64,000 nucleotides of DNA from Aedoeadaptatus urinae. GTDB taxonomy: Bacteria > Bacillota > Clostridia > Tissierellales > Peptoniphilaceae. The notes under the pieces were generated by a model. That model was not told where the DNA came from. It saw only the letters and a list, made by a program, of their open reading frames with translations, and did no database searches. A program made the translations under genes and the position numbers. This document shows positions 32,936 to 43,059 of the stretch, in pieces (position 1 is the stretch's first letter; every line of letters starts with the position of its first letter). The stretch is from positions 62,001 to 126,000 of the forward strand of contig NZ_LT707418.1 in assembly GCF_900155585.1 (NCBI RefSeq), written 5' to 3'.

Positions 32936-33571
32936 ATGGTACCTGAAACACATCGCATAATTGCCGGTGAATTAAGAGATCGCATCATGCAGGATTACGG
33001 CATTATACTAGACGAATCCAAAATGTTGCGTGGATCTATTGCACCGGATATTTATCCGAAGTACAAATTTATTCCCCATTACTATGACGAGAGCATCGAT
33101 TATATTGTGGAGAAGATTGTATCGATCGTGCCCTATATGTCTGAATTGCTTCGTGACACGGCATGGAAAAATCTTTTAAATCTTCCGGTAAGCTACAAGA
33201 TCGGCGTCATCAGCCACTATCTATGTGACTACATGACTCATCCTCATGCGCGGCGCATTCGTTGCACGTCCATGACAGACTTGCGGGTTCACATGAGCTA
33301 TGAAAAAGATTTAAATCGCCACGTTAAAAAACACGGCATCGATCGCGACTCTATTCGCGGCTTTGATATGGGAAGCTTTCACGGCGATAAAGACGATTTA
33401 AGAGTCTACGTGAAGGATCAGATTACCTCTTTAGTCGCGCTATATAAAAAAGAAACCATCACATTTGAAAATGATGCAAACTTTGCATACATCGTCAATG
33501 TGTTTATATCGAAAGTTGTTTGTGAAGCGGCCTTAAGCTACGAAAAGGCCGGACAAGTTCAAATGGCATAA
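32936..33571 (+). CDS. Zinc-dependent phospholipase C-like protein
   Basis: 211 residues from ATG 32936 (AAAGGAG at 32924-32930). It has histidine/aspartate clusters in the order of the ZnDPLC fold: PETHRIIAGEL, IAPDIYPKYKFIPHYYDES, ISHYLCDYMTHPHARR and ALSYEKA. No signal peptide is visible, unlike secreted clostridial phospholipases, so it is likely cytosolic and its substrate is unknown. The following asnA leader starts only a few bases after its stop, with no clear terminator between, so part of the asnA transcript may come from here. Confidence 0.65.
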   Translation: MVPETHRIIAGELRDRIMQDYGIILDESKMLRGSIAPDIYPKYKFIPHYYDESIDYIVEKIVSIVPYMSELLRDTAWKNLLNLPVSYKIGVISHYLCDYMTHPHARRIRCTSMTDLRVHMSYEKDLNRHVKKHGIDRDSIRGFDMGSFHGDKDDLRVYVKDQITSLVALYKKETITFENDANFAYIVNVFISKVVCEAALSYEKAGQVQMA

Positions 33572-33578
33572 CCTTTGA

Positions 33579-33778
33579 AGAGAAGGGAAGTAGGGTCGCT
33601 TATATTCAGCGAGGCATGACGGTGAAAGATGTCTTTAAGCGCCTATGGAAAACATCTCGGAGGCTCTGCTCTCAAAAGGGCAGACGGTTTTACCCGTTAT
33701 TTAGTAATAGAGTATGAAGTACTCGAACAGGTGGCATAGCGAATTTTTCGTCCGATTGATGAAGAATTCGCTTTTTTA
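33579..33778 (+). promoter_or_regulatory. T-box riboswitch (tRNA-Asn-responsive) controlling asnA
   Basis: Stem I begins near AGAGAAGGGAAGTAGG; its distal part carries AGCGAGGCATGACGGTGAAA, the T-loop-like motifs. The candidate specifier codon is AAC (33651-33653) in GGAAAACATCTCGG, which would pair with the GUU anticodon of tRNA-Asn. The T-box sequence is ACAGGTGGCATAGCGAA (33728-33743); its TGGC would pair with GCCA, fitting the G73 of tRNA-Asn. The competing terminator is AGCGAATT (33738-33745) / AATTCGCT (33765-33772) followed by T. Uncharged tRNA-Asn would allow read-through into asnA. Confidence 0.88.
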
Positions 33779-33792
33779 TTTAAGGAGAAAGT

Positions 33793-34791
33793 ATGAGAAA
33801 CAATTCTGAAGCGACAAAATTTACCATCAAAGAAACGCAAATCGCCATAAAAAGTTTAAAGGATTACTTTGAACGGGATTTGGCCAATACCTTAAATTTG
33901 ACCCGCGTGTCGGCACCTTTATTTGTGCGGCCGGAAACGGGCTTAAACGACAATTTAAACGGCGTGGAAAAGGCTGTGTCCTTTAAGCTGCGGAAGTACG
34001 ATATCGACGTGGAAATCGTGCAGTCTTTGGCGAAGTGGAAGCGAAATGCGCTAAAGGCCTACGGCTTTAATTACTATGAAGGTCTTTACACGGACATGAA
34101 CGCCATTCGCCCCGACGAAGAGCTGGACGACATTCACTCCATTTACGTGGACCAATGGGACTGGGAAAAAGTGATTCGCAAGGAAGATCGAACCGACGCT
34201 TATCTGCACTTTATCGTTTCGGAAATCTATTCGGTATTCCTGCGCACGGAAACCTATATTAACAGCGTCTATCCCTATATCCTTACAAAAAAATTGCCGT
34301 CGTCCATCTACTTTATGACTTCCCAGGAACTGGAAGACAGATACCCGGACATGAGCCCGAAGGAAAGGGAATACGCCATTTGCAAGGAGAAAAGAGCGGT
34401 CTTCCTGCAAGGAATCGGTAAGAACCTTGCCAGCGGCAAGCCCCACGACGGCAGAAGCCCGGACTACGACGATTGGGATTTAAACGGAGATATTCTTTTC
34501 TACAATCCCACGACGGACTCCGTCATCGAGCTTTCGTCCATGGGCATTCGCGTCGACGAAGACAGCTTAATGCGTCAATTGGAATTGAGCGATGAGACCC
34601 ATCGACTGAAAATGGACTACCATAAAAACCTGATCGAAGGTCAACTGCCCTACACCGTCGGCGGCGGCATCGGCCAATCGCGAATCTGCATGTTCTTTTT
34701 GGAAAAGAAATCCATCGGCGAAGTGCAAGCTTCCGTCTGGCCCGACGATTATCTTTTGGAAGCGAAGCTACGTGGAGAAGACATCCTGTAA
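33793..34791 (+). CDS. asnA: Aspartate-ammonia ligase (asparagine synthetase A)
   Basis: 332 residues, the usual AsnA length and class II aminoacyl-tRNA-synthetase-like fold. Motifs: LTRVSAPLFV, GLNDNLNG, VQSLAKWKRNALKAYGF, GLYTDMNAIRPDEELD, VDQWDWEKVI, DYDDWDLNGDI and the late GGGIGQSRICMFFL. It makes asparagine from aspartate, ammonia and ATP in the cytoplasm. An AAGGAGAAAGT ribosome-binding site lies after the T-box terminator, so expression should rise when tRNA-Asn is uncharged. Confidence 0.97.
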   Translation: MRNNSEATKFTIKETQIAIKSLKDYFERDLANTLNLTRVSAPLFVRPETGLNDNLNGVEKAVSFKLRKYDIDVEIVQSLAKWKRNALKAYGFNYYEGLYTDMNAIRPDEELDDIHSIYVDQWDWEKVIRKEDRTDAYLHFIVSEIYSVFLRTETYINSVYPYILTKKLPSSIYFMTSQELEDRYPDMSPKEREYAICKEKRAVFLQGIGKNLASGKPHDGRSPDYDDWDLNGDILFYNPTTDSVIELSSMGIRVDEDSLMRQLELSDETHRLKMDYHKNLIEGQLPYTVGGGIGQSRICMFFLEKKSIGEVQASVWPDDYLLEAKLRGEDIL

Positions 34792-34817
34792 AAGGTAGTG
34801 AACTCTTTCGCTCTTTA

Positions 34818-34826
34818 TGATAAAAT
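34818..34826 (+). promoter_or_regulatory. Extended -10 element before the orphan gene
   Basis: TGA-TAAAAT (TAAAAT at 34821-34826). No good -35 is visible at 16-18 bases (TAGTGA at best). Confidence 0.45.
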
Positions 34827-34849
34827 AAGGAACGATAAGGAGGAAAGGC

Positions 34850-35608
34850 ATGTCCGTACAAAACGCGCAACTGAATCAAAAAACGCTGGATTTCGTCGAT
34901 ATGAAAACGAAGCTGACGCATAAGTTTTTGTATGGTGCGGATAGCTCTGCCATGCAGCTCCTCTTAAATTTGTATGATTTGGAAGAGAAAATTCATAATA
35001 TTTTCCCTTCTTATGTTTCCATAAAAAATCTGAAGAAGGATATTTTGTCTTTTTTGCGTCGCAAAGACAATCGCGCGGTTTTTGCCAACAGCTTAACCAA
35101 TGCCATTTACGACGACATTAACCGCTTTGAACTGGTTATGTATTTGGCTGGCTATAAATGCGGCTACAACGCCGCGTCCGAGGCCAATGAGCTGGAGGTC
35201 ATCACCCTTCGACATATCGATTTGTGTCATATGTTTGAGCGCAAGGTGTTGTTTCACTACGACGGCAAGTACGAGGACGTGCGTCGCTTCAGAAAGCAAG
35301 CCATCGAACGTCACTTAAGCTACATCGGCGGCGGCAGCCGGATTAAAGAACAGGCCCAGCGCTTTTCCAAGGTCGTGCTGAAGCGAAAGGTATTAACTTT
35401 AAATCACTATGTGGATCGGCAACTGCAAGTCGATTTCTTAAGCCCGAAGAAGTTGTACCGCGAATCGGATTACGTCCTTACGAGGGAAGAGCTGATCGGT
35501 TTAAATCGCAAATTAAAGAATTTTTTATATCGAGACGGGCTGAGAATTTATTTATCCGCTTATTGGTGCGGCATAAATGATTCCGTCTTAAGAAGATATC
35601 ATCCGTAA
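34850..35608 (+). CDS. Hypothetical protein, helical and charged, no recognised family
   Basis: 252 residues starting after an AGGAGGAAAGGC ribosome-binding site. No signal peptide or TM helix. The sequence is alpha-helical in rhythm, with basic stretches such as RFRKQAIERHLSYIGGGSRI and VVLKRKVLTLNHYVDRQL, and a conserved-looking ISLSPKKLYRESDYVLTREE-type central part. The C-terminus ends in SVLRRYHP. It has its own extended -10 and a terminator (35612-35637), so it is expressed alone between asnA and ruvC. I do not recognise it and assign no function. Confidence 0.75.
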   Translation: MSVQNAQLNQKTLDFVDMKTKLTHKFLYGADSSAMQLLLNLYDLEEKIHNIFPSYVSIKNLKKDILSFLRRKDNRAVFANSLTNAIYDDINRFELVMYLAGYKCGYNAASEANELEVITLRHIDLCHMFERKVLFHYDGKYEDVRRFRKQAIERHLSYIGGGSRIKEQAQRFSKVVLKRKVLTLNHYVDRQLQVDFLSPKKLYRESDYVLTREELIGLNRKLKNFLYRDGLRIYLSAYWCGINDSVLRRYHP

Positions 35609-35611
35609 CCG

Positions 35612-35637
35612 AAGGGCTCGCAAGGGCCCTTTTTTTA
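35612..35637 (+). terminator. Terminator before ruvC
   Basis: AAGGGC (35612-35617) / GCCCTT (35626-35631) followed by a run of T, ending at the ribosome-binding site of ruvC. Confidence 0.75.
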
Positions 35638-35646
35638 AGGAGTTTT

Positions 35647-36141
35647 ATGAGAGTATTGGGAATCGATCCGGGTCTGGCGACGATGGGCTACGGTATTATC
35701 GACGTGGCGGGAAACCGACTGTCGGCAGTGGAGTACGGCACCATCGAAACGGGAAGCAAGACGGACTATCCGAAGCGTTTGTTTCAGCTTCACGTGGAGC
35801 TGAAAAAAATCATTGAAGCGGCGAAGCCCGACGAAGTGGCCATGGAGGAGTTGTTCTTTAACAAGAACATTACGACGGCGATTTCCGTGGCGCAAGCACG
35901 GGGCGTGGAAATTTTAACCTGCATGGAAATGGGGCTTCCCATTTACGAATACACGCCGCTGCAAATCAAGCAGGCTGTCGTAGGCTACGGTCGGGCGGAA
36001 AAACATCAGGTGCAGGAAATGGTGAAGATGTTTTTAAGTTTAAAGGCCATCCCGAAGCCGGACGATGCCGCCGACGGCTTGGCCATTGCCATCACTCACA
36101 TTCATTCGGCGAAGAGTAAGGAACATTTTGAATTAAAGTAG
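35647..36141 (+). CDS. ruvC: Crossover junction endodeoxyribonuclease RuvC
   Basis: 164 residues. The acidic catalytic tetrad appears in LGIDPGLATMGYGII (D7), AMEELFFNKN (E near residue 66), and the C-terminal DAADGLAIAITHIH pair of Asp. It cuts Holliday junctions symmetrically. It is followed by ruvA (7-base gap) and ruvB (9-base gap), the complete resolvasome in one operon. Start ATG 35647 has AAGGAG upstream. Confidence 0.96.
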   Translation: MRVLGIDPGLATMGYGIIDVAGNRLSAVEYGTIETGSKTDYPKRLFQLHVELKKIIEAAKPDEVAMEELFFNKNITTAISVAQARGVEILTCMEMGLPIYEYTPLQIKQAVVGYGRAEKHQVQEMVKMFLSLKAIPKPDDAADGLAIAITHIHSAKSKEHFELK

Positions 36142-36148
36142 GTGGGAT

Positions 36149-36739
36149 ATGATCGATCGCTTGCGCGGAATTATTTTAGAAAAAAGATTGGACGGCGTCG
36201 TTGTCGAATCGGGCAGCTTCGGGCTGAGCGTCTTTCTGCCCGGACCGAATTTGGGACGCATCGACGAGGGGGATGAGGTGGTTCTTTATAGCTATCTTCA
36301 GGTGAAGGACGACGGCTTTTCTCTTTTCGGCTTTTTGGATGAAGAGGACCGGGAGCTGTTTCTCCTCCTAATCGGCGTCAGCGGCGTGGGTCCGAAGGTG
36401 GCCATGGGCATTTTCAGCCGATTTTCTGCAGGCGATGTCATTTACTTTATACAAAGCGGAGACGCAAAATCCTTGACGGAAGCGCCGGGCATAGGCAAAA
36501 AGACGGCAGAGCGCTTGCTTTTAGAGCTAAAGGATAAGGTAAAGGAACTGCATCCCTCGGCGCCTGTTTTAAACCTGGCTCCGTCGAAAAAAGCAGAGCC
36601 GCAACAGGATGCCTTGGATGCGTTGATCGGTCTCGGCTATTCGCCAAACGAGGCTCGGGATGCCATCAAGGGTATTGACAGCGACGATGTGGAAATCGTA
36701 CTTAAAGAGGCGTTGAAGCGCTTGGCGATGAAAGGGTAA
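36149..36739 (+). CDS. ruvA: Holliday junction DNA helicase subunit RuvA
   Basis: 196 residues. Domain I OB-fold (MIDRLRGIILEKRLDGVVVE), tandem helix-hairpin-helix motifs (LLIGVSGVGPKVAMGIFSRF, then EAPGIGKKTAERLLLELKDK) and the flexible linker leading to domain III (DALIGLGYSPNEARDAI). It forms the tetramer that clamps the four-way junction and recruits RuvB. AGGTGGG lies before the ATG. Confidence 0.96.
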   Translation: MIDRLRGIILEKRLDGVVVESGSFGLSVFLPGPNLGRIDEGDEVVLYSYLQVKDDGFSLFGFLDEEDRELFLLLIGVSGVGPKVAMGIFSRFSAGDVIYFIQSGDAKSLTEAPGIGKKTAERLLLELKDKVKELHPSAPVLNLAPSKKAEPQQDALDALIGLGYSPNEARDAIKGIDSDDVEIVLKEALKRLAMKG

Positions 36740-36748
36740 GGAGGGCCT

Positions 36749-37759
36749 ATGGAAGAGGAACGATTAGTATCAAAAACCGTGTTGCCTCAGGAAGAGCGAA
36801 TCGAGACGGCCCTTCGTCCGAAGTTTCTGTCGGAATACATCGGTCAGGACAAGGCGAAGGAGAAGCTCGAGATTTTTATCGAAGCGGCCAGGCGCCGGGA
36901 CGAATCTTTGGACCATGCCCTGTTAAGCGGGCCGCCGGGACTGGGAAAGACCACTCTCGCCAATATTATTGCCAACGAAATGCACGTCAACATGCGGGTG
37001 ACATCGGGCCCCGCCATCGAGCGGCCCGGCGATTTGGCCAGCATCTTAACTAACTTAGATGAAAACGACGTGCTCTTTATCGACGAAATCCATCGCATCC
37101 CTCGCACAGTGGAAGAAATTCTCTATCCGGCCATGGAGGATTTTGCCTTGGATATTATCGTGGGGAAGGGGCCTTCGGCACGTTCCTTACGTTTGGATCT
37201 CAACCACTTTACATTAATCGGCGCTACCACCCGATCCGGTCAGTTGGCGTCGCCTTTGAGGGACCGCTTCGGCGTGCTGTTGAATTTAGAGCTGTACGAT
37301 CCGGAAAGCCTAAAGACGATCTTGCTTCGCTCCTCGGAAATTTTAAGCATCCCGCTGAGCACCTCAGGAGCCATGGAAATCGCCAAAAGGAGCCGCGGGA
37401 CTCCGCGAATCGCCAACCGCCTCTTAAAGCGAATTCGGGATTTTGCGGAGGTAAAGCGAAACGGTTTGATCGACGAGGACGTGGCGAAGGAAGGCTTGAA
37501 GCTTTTAGATGTAGACGACTACGGCTTAGACGATTTGGACCGAAGGATTTTGCGGACCATGATTTTAGATTACGAGGGACGTCCCGTAGGCATCGACACT
37601 CTCGCGGCGACCATCGGCGAAGAACGCATCACCATCGAAGATGTCTACGAGCCCTATTTGTTGCAGATTAATTTTATTCAGCGGACGCCTCGAGGGCGTA
37701 TGGCTACGAAACGTGCCTACGATCACTTAGGGATTCCCTACAGAAAGGACGAGTCATGA
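36749..37759 (+). CDS. ruvB: Holliday junction DNA helicase subunit RuvB
   Basis: 336 residues. Walker [10 protein letters not shown] at about 61-69, Walker [11 protein letters not shown], sensor 1 [20 protein letters not shown], and a C-terminal winged helix ([17 protein letters not shown]). Opening segment [19 protein letters not shown] is the family signature. It is the hexameric AAA+ motor for branch migration. The stop overlaps the following SpoIID-like ATG (ATGA). Confidence 0.97.
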   Translation: MEEERLVSKTVLPQEERIETALRPKFLSEYIGQDKAKEKLEIFIEAARRRDESLDHALLSGPPGLGKTTLANIIANEMHVNMRVTSGPAIERPGDLASILTNLDENDVLFIDEIHRIPRTVEEILYPAMEDFALDIIVGKGPSARSLRLDLNHFTLIGATTRSGQLASPLRDRFGVLLNLELYDPESLKTILLRSSEILSIPLSTSGAMEIAKRSRGTPRIANRLLKRIRDFAEVKRNGLIDEDVAKEGLKLLDVDDYGLDDLDRRILRTMILDYEGRPVGIDTLAATIGEERITIEDVYEPYLLQINFIQRTPRGRMATKRAYDHLGIPYRKDES

Positions 37760-38985
37760 AAAAACGATTAAGTCTCCTCGTGCTGCTCGCAAGCATTTTT
37801 ATCAGCCTGCCGGTATTTGCCGCACAGGGACCCATTCATGTAAAGGTCGGACCCACGGCATCGAGCATTACTTTGTCATCCGACGGCGGCATCATGCGAA
37901 ACGGAGCTCCCGTGGGGAATAATTTTGTCGCCACGACTTCCAATGTAACTGAATCGGATGTTTTCTCTTCGACTTTAGGCTATATCAACATCGGCGGCAA
38001 GCCTTATCGTGGCAATGTACGCTTTGTAAAATCCGGTAGTGCCTTAAAATCTGTGAACATCGTCGATGTGGACGACTATATTCGCGGCGTTCTGCCGAAA
38101 GAGATCGGCACCACGACGCCCATCGAAGCCCTGAAAACGCAGGCAGTGGTTTCCAGAAGCTTTGCCTATGCCAATTGGAATAAGTTTGAGAAATACGGTT
38201 ATAATTTGGACGATTCCAGCGCCTCTCAAGCCTATGCGGGCATGAGCGTGGAATCGCCCATGACAGACCGCGCCGTGGCGGAAACCCGGGGTCAGATTTT
38301 ATATTACAAGGGCGATGTAGCCAATACTATTTTCCACGCCACCAGCGGCGGCGAAACGGAGGCCATCGAAGAGGTGTGGGGCGGCAATCCCTGCCCTTAT
38401 TTAATCGCTAAAAAGGACCCTCAATCGGTAAATACCCGCAACGCCACTTGGACGGCGACTCTTTCCTCCGGCGACATTCAAAGGGCCTTTTCCTCGGTGG
38501 GACGTCCAACGGCTTTAGAAGTGCTGGAGCGTTCCTCCACGGGGCGTATTAAATCCATGGCCGTGGTAGGTACGGCGGGAAGAGAAGTGGTGACAGGCAA
38601 TCAATTCCGAATGCGTTTAGGCTGGATGAAGATAAAGAGTGCCAACTTCGGCACCGATCAATTCAGCCGTCCTGCCGAAAAACCGTTGACGGTGATGACA
38701 TTGAAGGGCATAAAGCCCTATGCTAACGATAAAATTATTACCGCCAAGGGCATTCGCACAGGCAATACGGATTCGATTATTCGAGCTAACGGATTGAGCA
38801 AAGCCGTCGGCCGGGTATCGACCTTTAACGATAGTATGCCTATTTCCGAAAGCATTACCTTAAACGGCATAGGCTACGGCCACGGTGTAGGCCTCAGCCA
38901 ATACGGTGCCATTAACATGGCTAAAAGCGGCATGGATTACAGACAAATCCTAAGCTTTTACTATCCGGGCACGGAATTAAGATAG
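37756..38985 (+). CDS. SpoIID/LytB-domain peptidoglycan protein
   Basis: 409 residues. Signal peptide 1-22 ([15 protein letters not shown], cleavage near VFAAQG). The SpoIID lytic transglycosylase-like core shows [55 protein letters not shown] and the hallmark [20 protein letters not shown]. SpoIID cuts glycan strands during engulfment in spore-formers, but homologues occur in non-spore-formers. Translational coupling to ruvB is common in Clostridia. Whether this organism sporulates cannot be said from this gene. Confidence 0.9.
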   Translation: MKKRLSLLVLLASIFISLPVFAAQGPIHVKVGPTASSITLSSDGGIMRNGAPVGNNFVATTSNVTESDVFSSTLGYINIGGKPYRGNVRFVKSGSALKSVNIVDVDDYIRGVLPKEIGTTTPIEALKTQAVVSRSFAYANWNKFEKYGYNLDDSSASQAYAGMSVESPMTDRAVAETRGQILYYKGDVANTIFHATSGGETEAIEEVWGGNPCPYLIAKKDPQSVNTRNATWTATLSSGDIQRAFSSVGRPTALEVLERSSTGRIKSMAVVGTAGREVVTGNQFRMRLGWMKIKSANFGTDQFSRPAEKPLTVMTLKGIKPYANDKIITAKGIRTGNTDSIIRANGLSKAVGRVSTFNDSMPISESITLNGIGYGHGVGLSQYGAINMAKSGMDYRQILSFYYPGTELR

Positions 38986-38995
38986 AAAGGACAGC

Positions 38996-41142
<2,147 letters not shown>

Positions 41143-41155
41143 ATAGGAGGTATGT

Positions 41156-41503
41156 ATGGAATTAGGAAGTGGTCTTTTCTCCCAAGCAAACGGCGGAAAT
41201 TCTATGATCCCTACACTAATCTCTATCGTTTTAATGCTCGCTATTTTTTACTTCGGTATTATTCGTCCGAATAAGAAGAAGGAAAAAGAAGCGCTCAAAA
41301 TGATGGAAAGTCTTGCTGTCGGTGATGTCATTTATACTTACGGCGGCATCGTCGGGAAAATTGTTCAAGTGAAAGCCGACGTGGTCGTCATCGAATCGAC
41401 GGGTATGAAGACGCGCTTGGAAATTATGAAATGGGCTATTAAGAATGTGACGAAACAGTCCGGACGTAAAGCAGAAAAAGAAGATAACGAGGAAGAAGAA
41501 TAG
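41156..41503 (+). CDS. yajC: Preprotein translocase subunit YajC
   Basis: 115 residues, one N-terminal TM (MIPTLISIVLMLAIFYFGII), then the family marker RPNKKKEKEALKMMESLAVGD, GDVIYTYGGIVGKIV and an acidic tail (EEDNEEEE-like). It associates with SecDF at the membrane. AGGAGGT precedes the start. The SCIFF peptide gene follows 9 bases later. Confidence 0.92.
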   Translation: MELGSGLFSQANGGNSMIPTLISIVLMLAIFYFGIIRPNKKKEKEALKMMESLAVGDVIYTYGGIVGKIVQVKADVVVIESTGMKTRLEIMKWAIKNVTKQSGRKAEKEDNEEEE

Positions 41504-41512
41504 GAGTATTTT

Positions 41513-41659
41513 ATGAAGTACATAAAAACATTGACGAAACGTTCCTTACGCAAGGGTTTGGAAAAAGCCGGCTGCGGCGAATGTCAAACCTCTTGCCAAT
41601 CGGCCTGCAAGACTTCTTGTACCGTAGGCAATCAAAAGTGCGAAAATAAGGATAGATAA
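41513..41659 (+). CDS. SCIFF ranthipeptide precursor
   Basis: A 48-residue peptide that is too short for common ORF cut-offs. It opens MKYIKTLTKRSLRKGLEKAG and continues with six cysteines in the order CGEC, TSC, SAC, TSC, KC (positions 21, 24, 28, 32, 36, 43), matching the Six Cysteines in Forty-Five residues family. SCIFF is cross-linked by a radical SAM maturase that joins cysteine sulfurs to other residues; the matching maturase lies 44 bases downstream. TAGGAGT before the ATG is the ribosome-binding site. It is one of the most conserved small peptides of Clostridia; its role is not established. Confidence 0.93.
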   Translation: MKYIKTLTKRSLRKGLEKAGCGECQTSCQSACKTSCTVGNQKCENKDR

Positions 41660-41685
41660 GGTTGTGGGATTCCCACACCTTTTTC
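41659..41685 (+). terminator. Attenuator-like hairpin between SCIFF and its maturase
   Basis: AGGTTGTGGGA / TTCCCACACCT with one bulged T, followed by TTTTCTTTT. It begins in the SCIFF stop codon. Partial termination would give more peptide precursor than maturase. Confidence 0.7.
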
Positions 41686-41703
41686 TTTTAGAAGGGGAAA
41701 TTT

Positions 41704-43059
41704 GTGCGTAAAATTCATCGTTTTCAAGGAAATGGCAAGAATATTATTTTAGACGTGGCGTCGGGCTCGGTTCATGTCGTCGACGACATGATTTTCGACA
41801 TGGCGGCGGATATGTTGGATTTGAGCAAAGAGGCAATCGTCGAAAAATACAAGGGTCGCTACGATTCCGAAGCTTTGTCCGAGGGCTATGACGAGTTGGA
41901 TTACCTGATCGAGGAAGGCCTGCTCTATGCCGAAGATACACCCGTCGATTTAAGCGGATTTAATCCCCATTGCCATATTAAGGCCATGTGCTTACACGTA
42001 TCCCACGACTGCAATTTGCGTTGCGCCTATTGCTTTGCTTCCCAAGGGGACTTTCACGGCGAGCGCATGGTTATGGATCTTGAAACCGGTAAAAAGGCCC
42101 TGGATTTTCTTTTGGAAAACAGCGGTAGTCGCCGCAATTTAGAAGTGGATTTTTTCGGCGGCGAGCCCATGATGAATTTCGACGTGGTCAAAGAGCTGGT
42201 GGCTTACGGCAGAGAGCATGAAAAAGCCTACGGGAAACATTTCCGTTTCACCATGACCACCAATGGAATTTTGCTCGACGATGAAAACATCGAGTACTTG
42301 AACCGTGAAATGGCCAATGTGGTTCTTTCCATTGACGGCAGAAAAGAAGTCAATGACGCCATGCGCCCCACGGTAAACAAAAAGGGCAGCTTCGATACCA
42401 TCGTGCCGAAGTTTCAAAAGCTCATCGCCTCCCGCTGTGACAAGGACTACTATATTCGCGGCACCTTTACCAATCACAATTTGGATTTTTCCAAGGATGT
42501 GATGCTCTTCCACGAGCTGGGCTTTGAAAAGACGTCCATGGAACCGGTAGTCACCGATCCCAACGAAGAATACGCCATTCGCGAGGAGCATCTGGATCAA
42601 ATCCTGAAGGAATACGAGAAATTAAGCGAAGAGTATCTTCGCATTCGCAAGGACGATCCCGATTTTCTCTTTTTCCACTACATGATCGACCTTTCCGGCG
42701 GGCCCTGCGCCTATAAAAAAAGCATCGGCTGCGGCGCCGGCAGCGAATACGTGGCCGTAACGCCGACGGGAGATATTTATCCCTGTCACCAATTTGTAGG
42801 CGAGGAAGATTTTCTATTGGGCAATGTGGATGACGGCATCGTGAATAAAGACTTGCAAGACCACTTCCACAAGGCCGATGTATTTCACAAGGAAGCCTGC
42901 GGCGATTGCTGGGCAAAATATTTTTGTAGCGGCGGCTGCCACGCCAACGCCTATCACAATAACGGCGACATATACGAGCCCTTCGGCATCGGCTGCCAAA
43001 TGGAACGGAAACGACTGGAATGCGCTTTAAGCGTTTATGCCAACGAACAGAGTGAATGA
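41704..43059 (+). CDS. SCIFF peptide maturase, radical SAM/SPASM protein
   Basis: 451 residues, GTG start after GAAGGGGAAA. An N-terminal PqqD-like recognition element (about 1-75, with VVDDMIFDMAADML) precedes the radical SAM core: cysteines in SHDCNLRCAYCFASQG, FFGGEPMMNFD and VVLSIDGRKEVNDAMRP. The SPASM region binds auxiliary clusters via GGPCAYKKSIGCGAG, YPCHQFVGEE and CGDCWAKYFCSGGCH...C. It forms sulfur-to-carbon thioether links in the upstream SCIFF peptide. The stop overlaps recJ by 4 bases. Confidence 0.95.
   Translation: MRKIHRFQGNGKNIILDVASGSVHVVDDMIFDMAADMLDLSKEAIVEKYKGRYDSEALSEGYDELDYLIEEGLLYAEDTPVDLSGFNPHCHIKAMCLHVSHDCNLRCAYCFASQGDFHGERMVMDLETGKKALDFLLENSGSRRNLEVDFFGGEPMMNFDVVKELVAYGREHEKAYGKHFRFTMTTNGILLDDENIEYLNREMANVVLSIDGRKEVNDAMRPTVNKKGSFDTIVPKFQKLIASRCDKDYYIRGTFTNHNLDFSKDVMLFHELGFEKTSMEPVVTDPNEEYAIREEHLDQILKEYEKLSEEYLRIRKDDPDFLFFHYMIDLSGGPCAYKKSIGCGAGSEYVAVTPTGDIYPCHQFVGEEDFLLGNVDDGIVNKDLQDHFHKADVFHKEACGDCWAKYFCSGGCHANAYHNNGDIYEPFGIGCQMERKRLECALSVYANEQSE

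Noticed and set aside
37756-38985. SpoIID homologue taken as proof of sporulation
   Set aside because: SpoIID-domain proteins also occur in non-spore-forming Clostridia, and no other sporulation gene is visible here.
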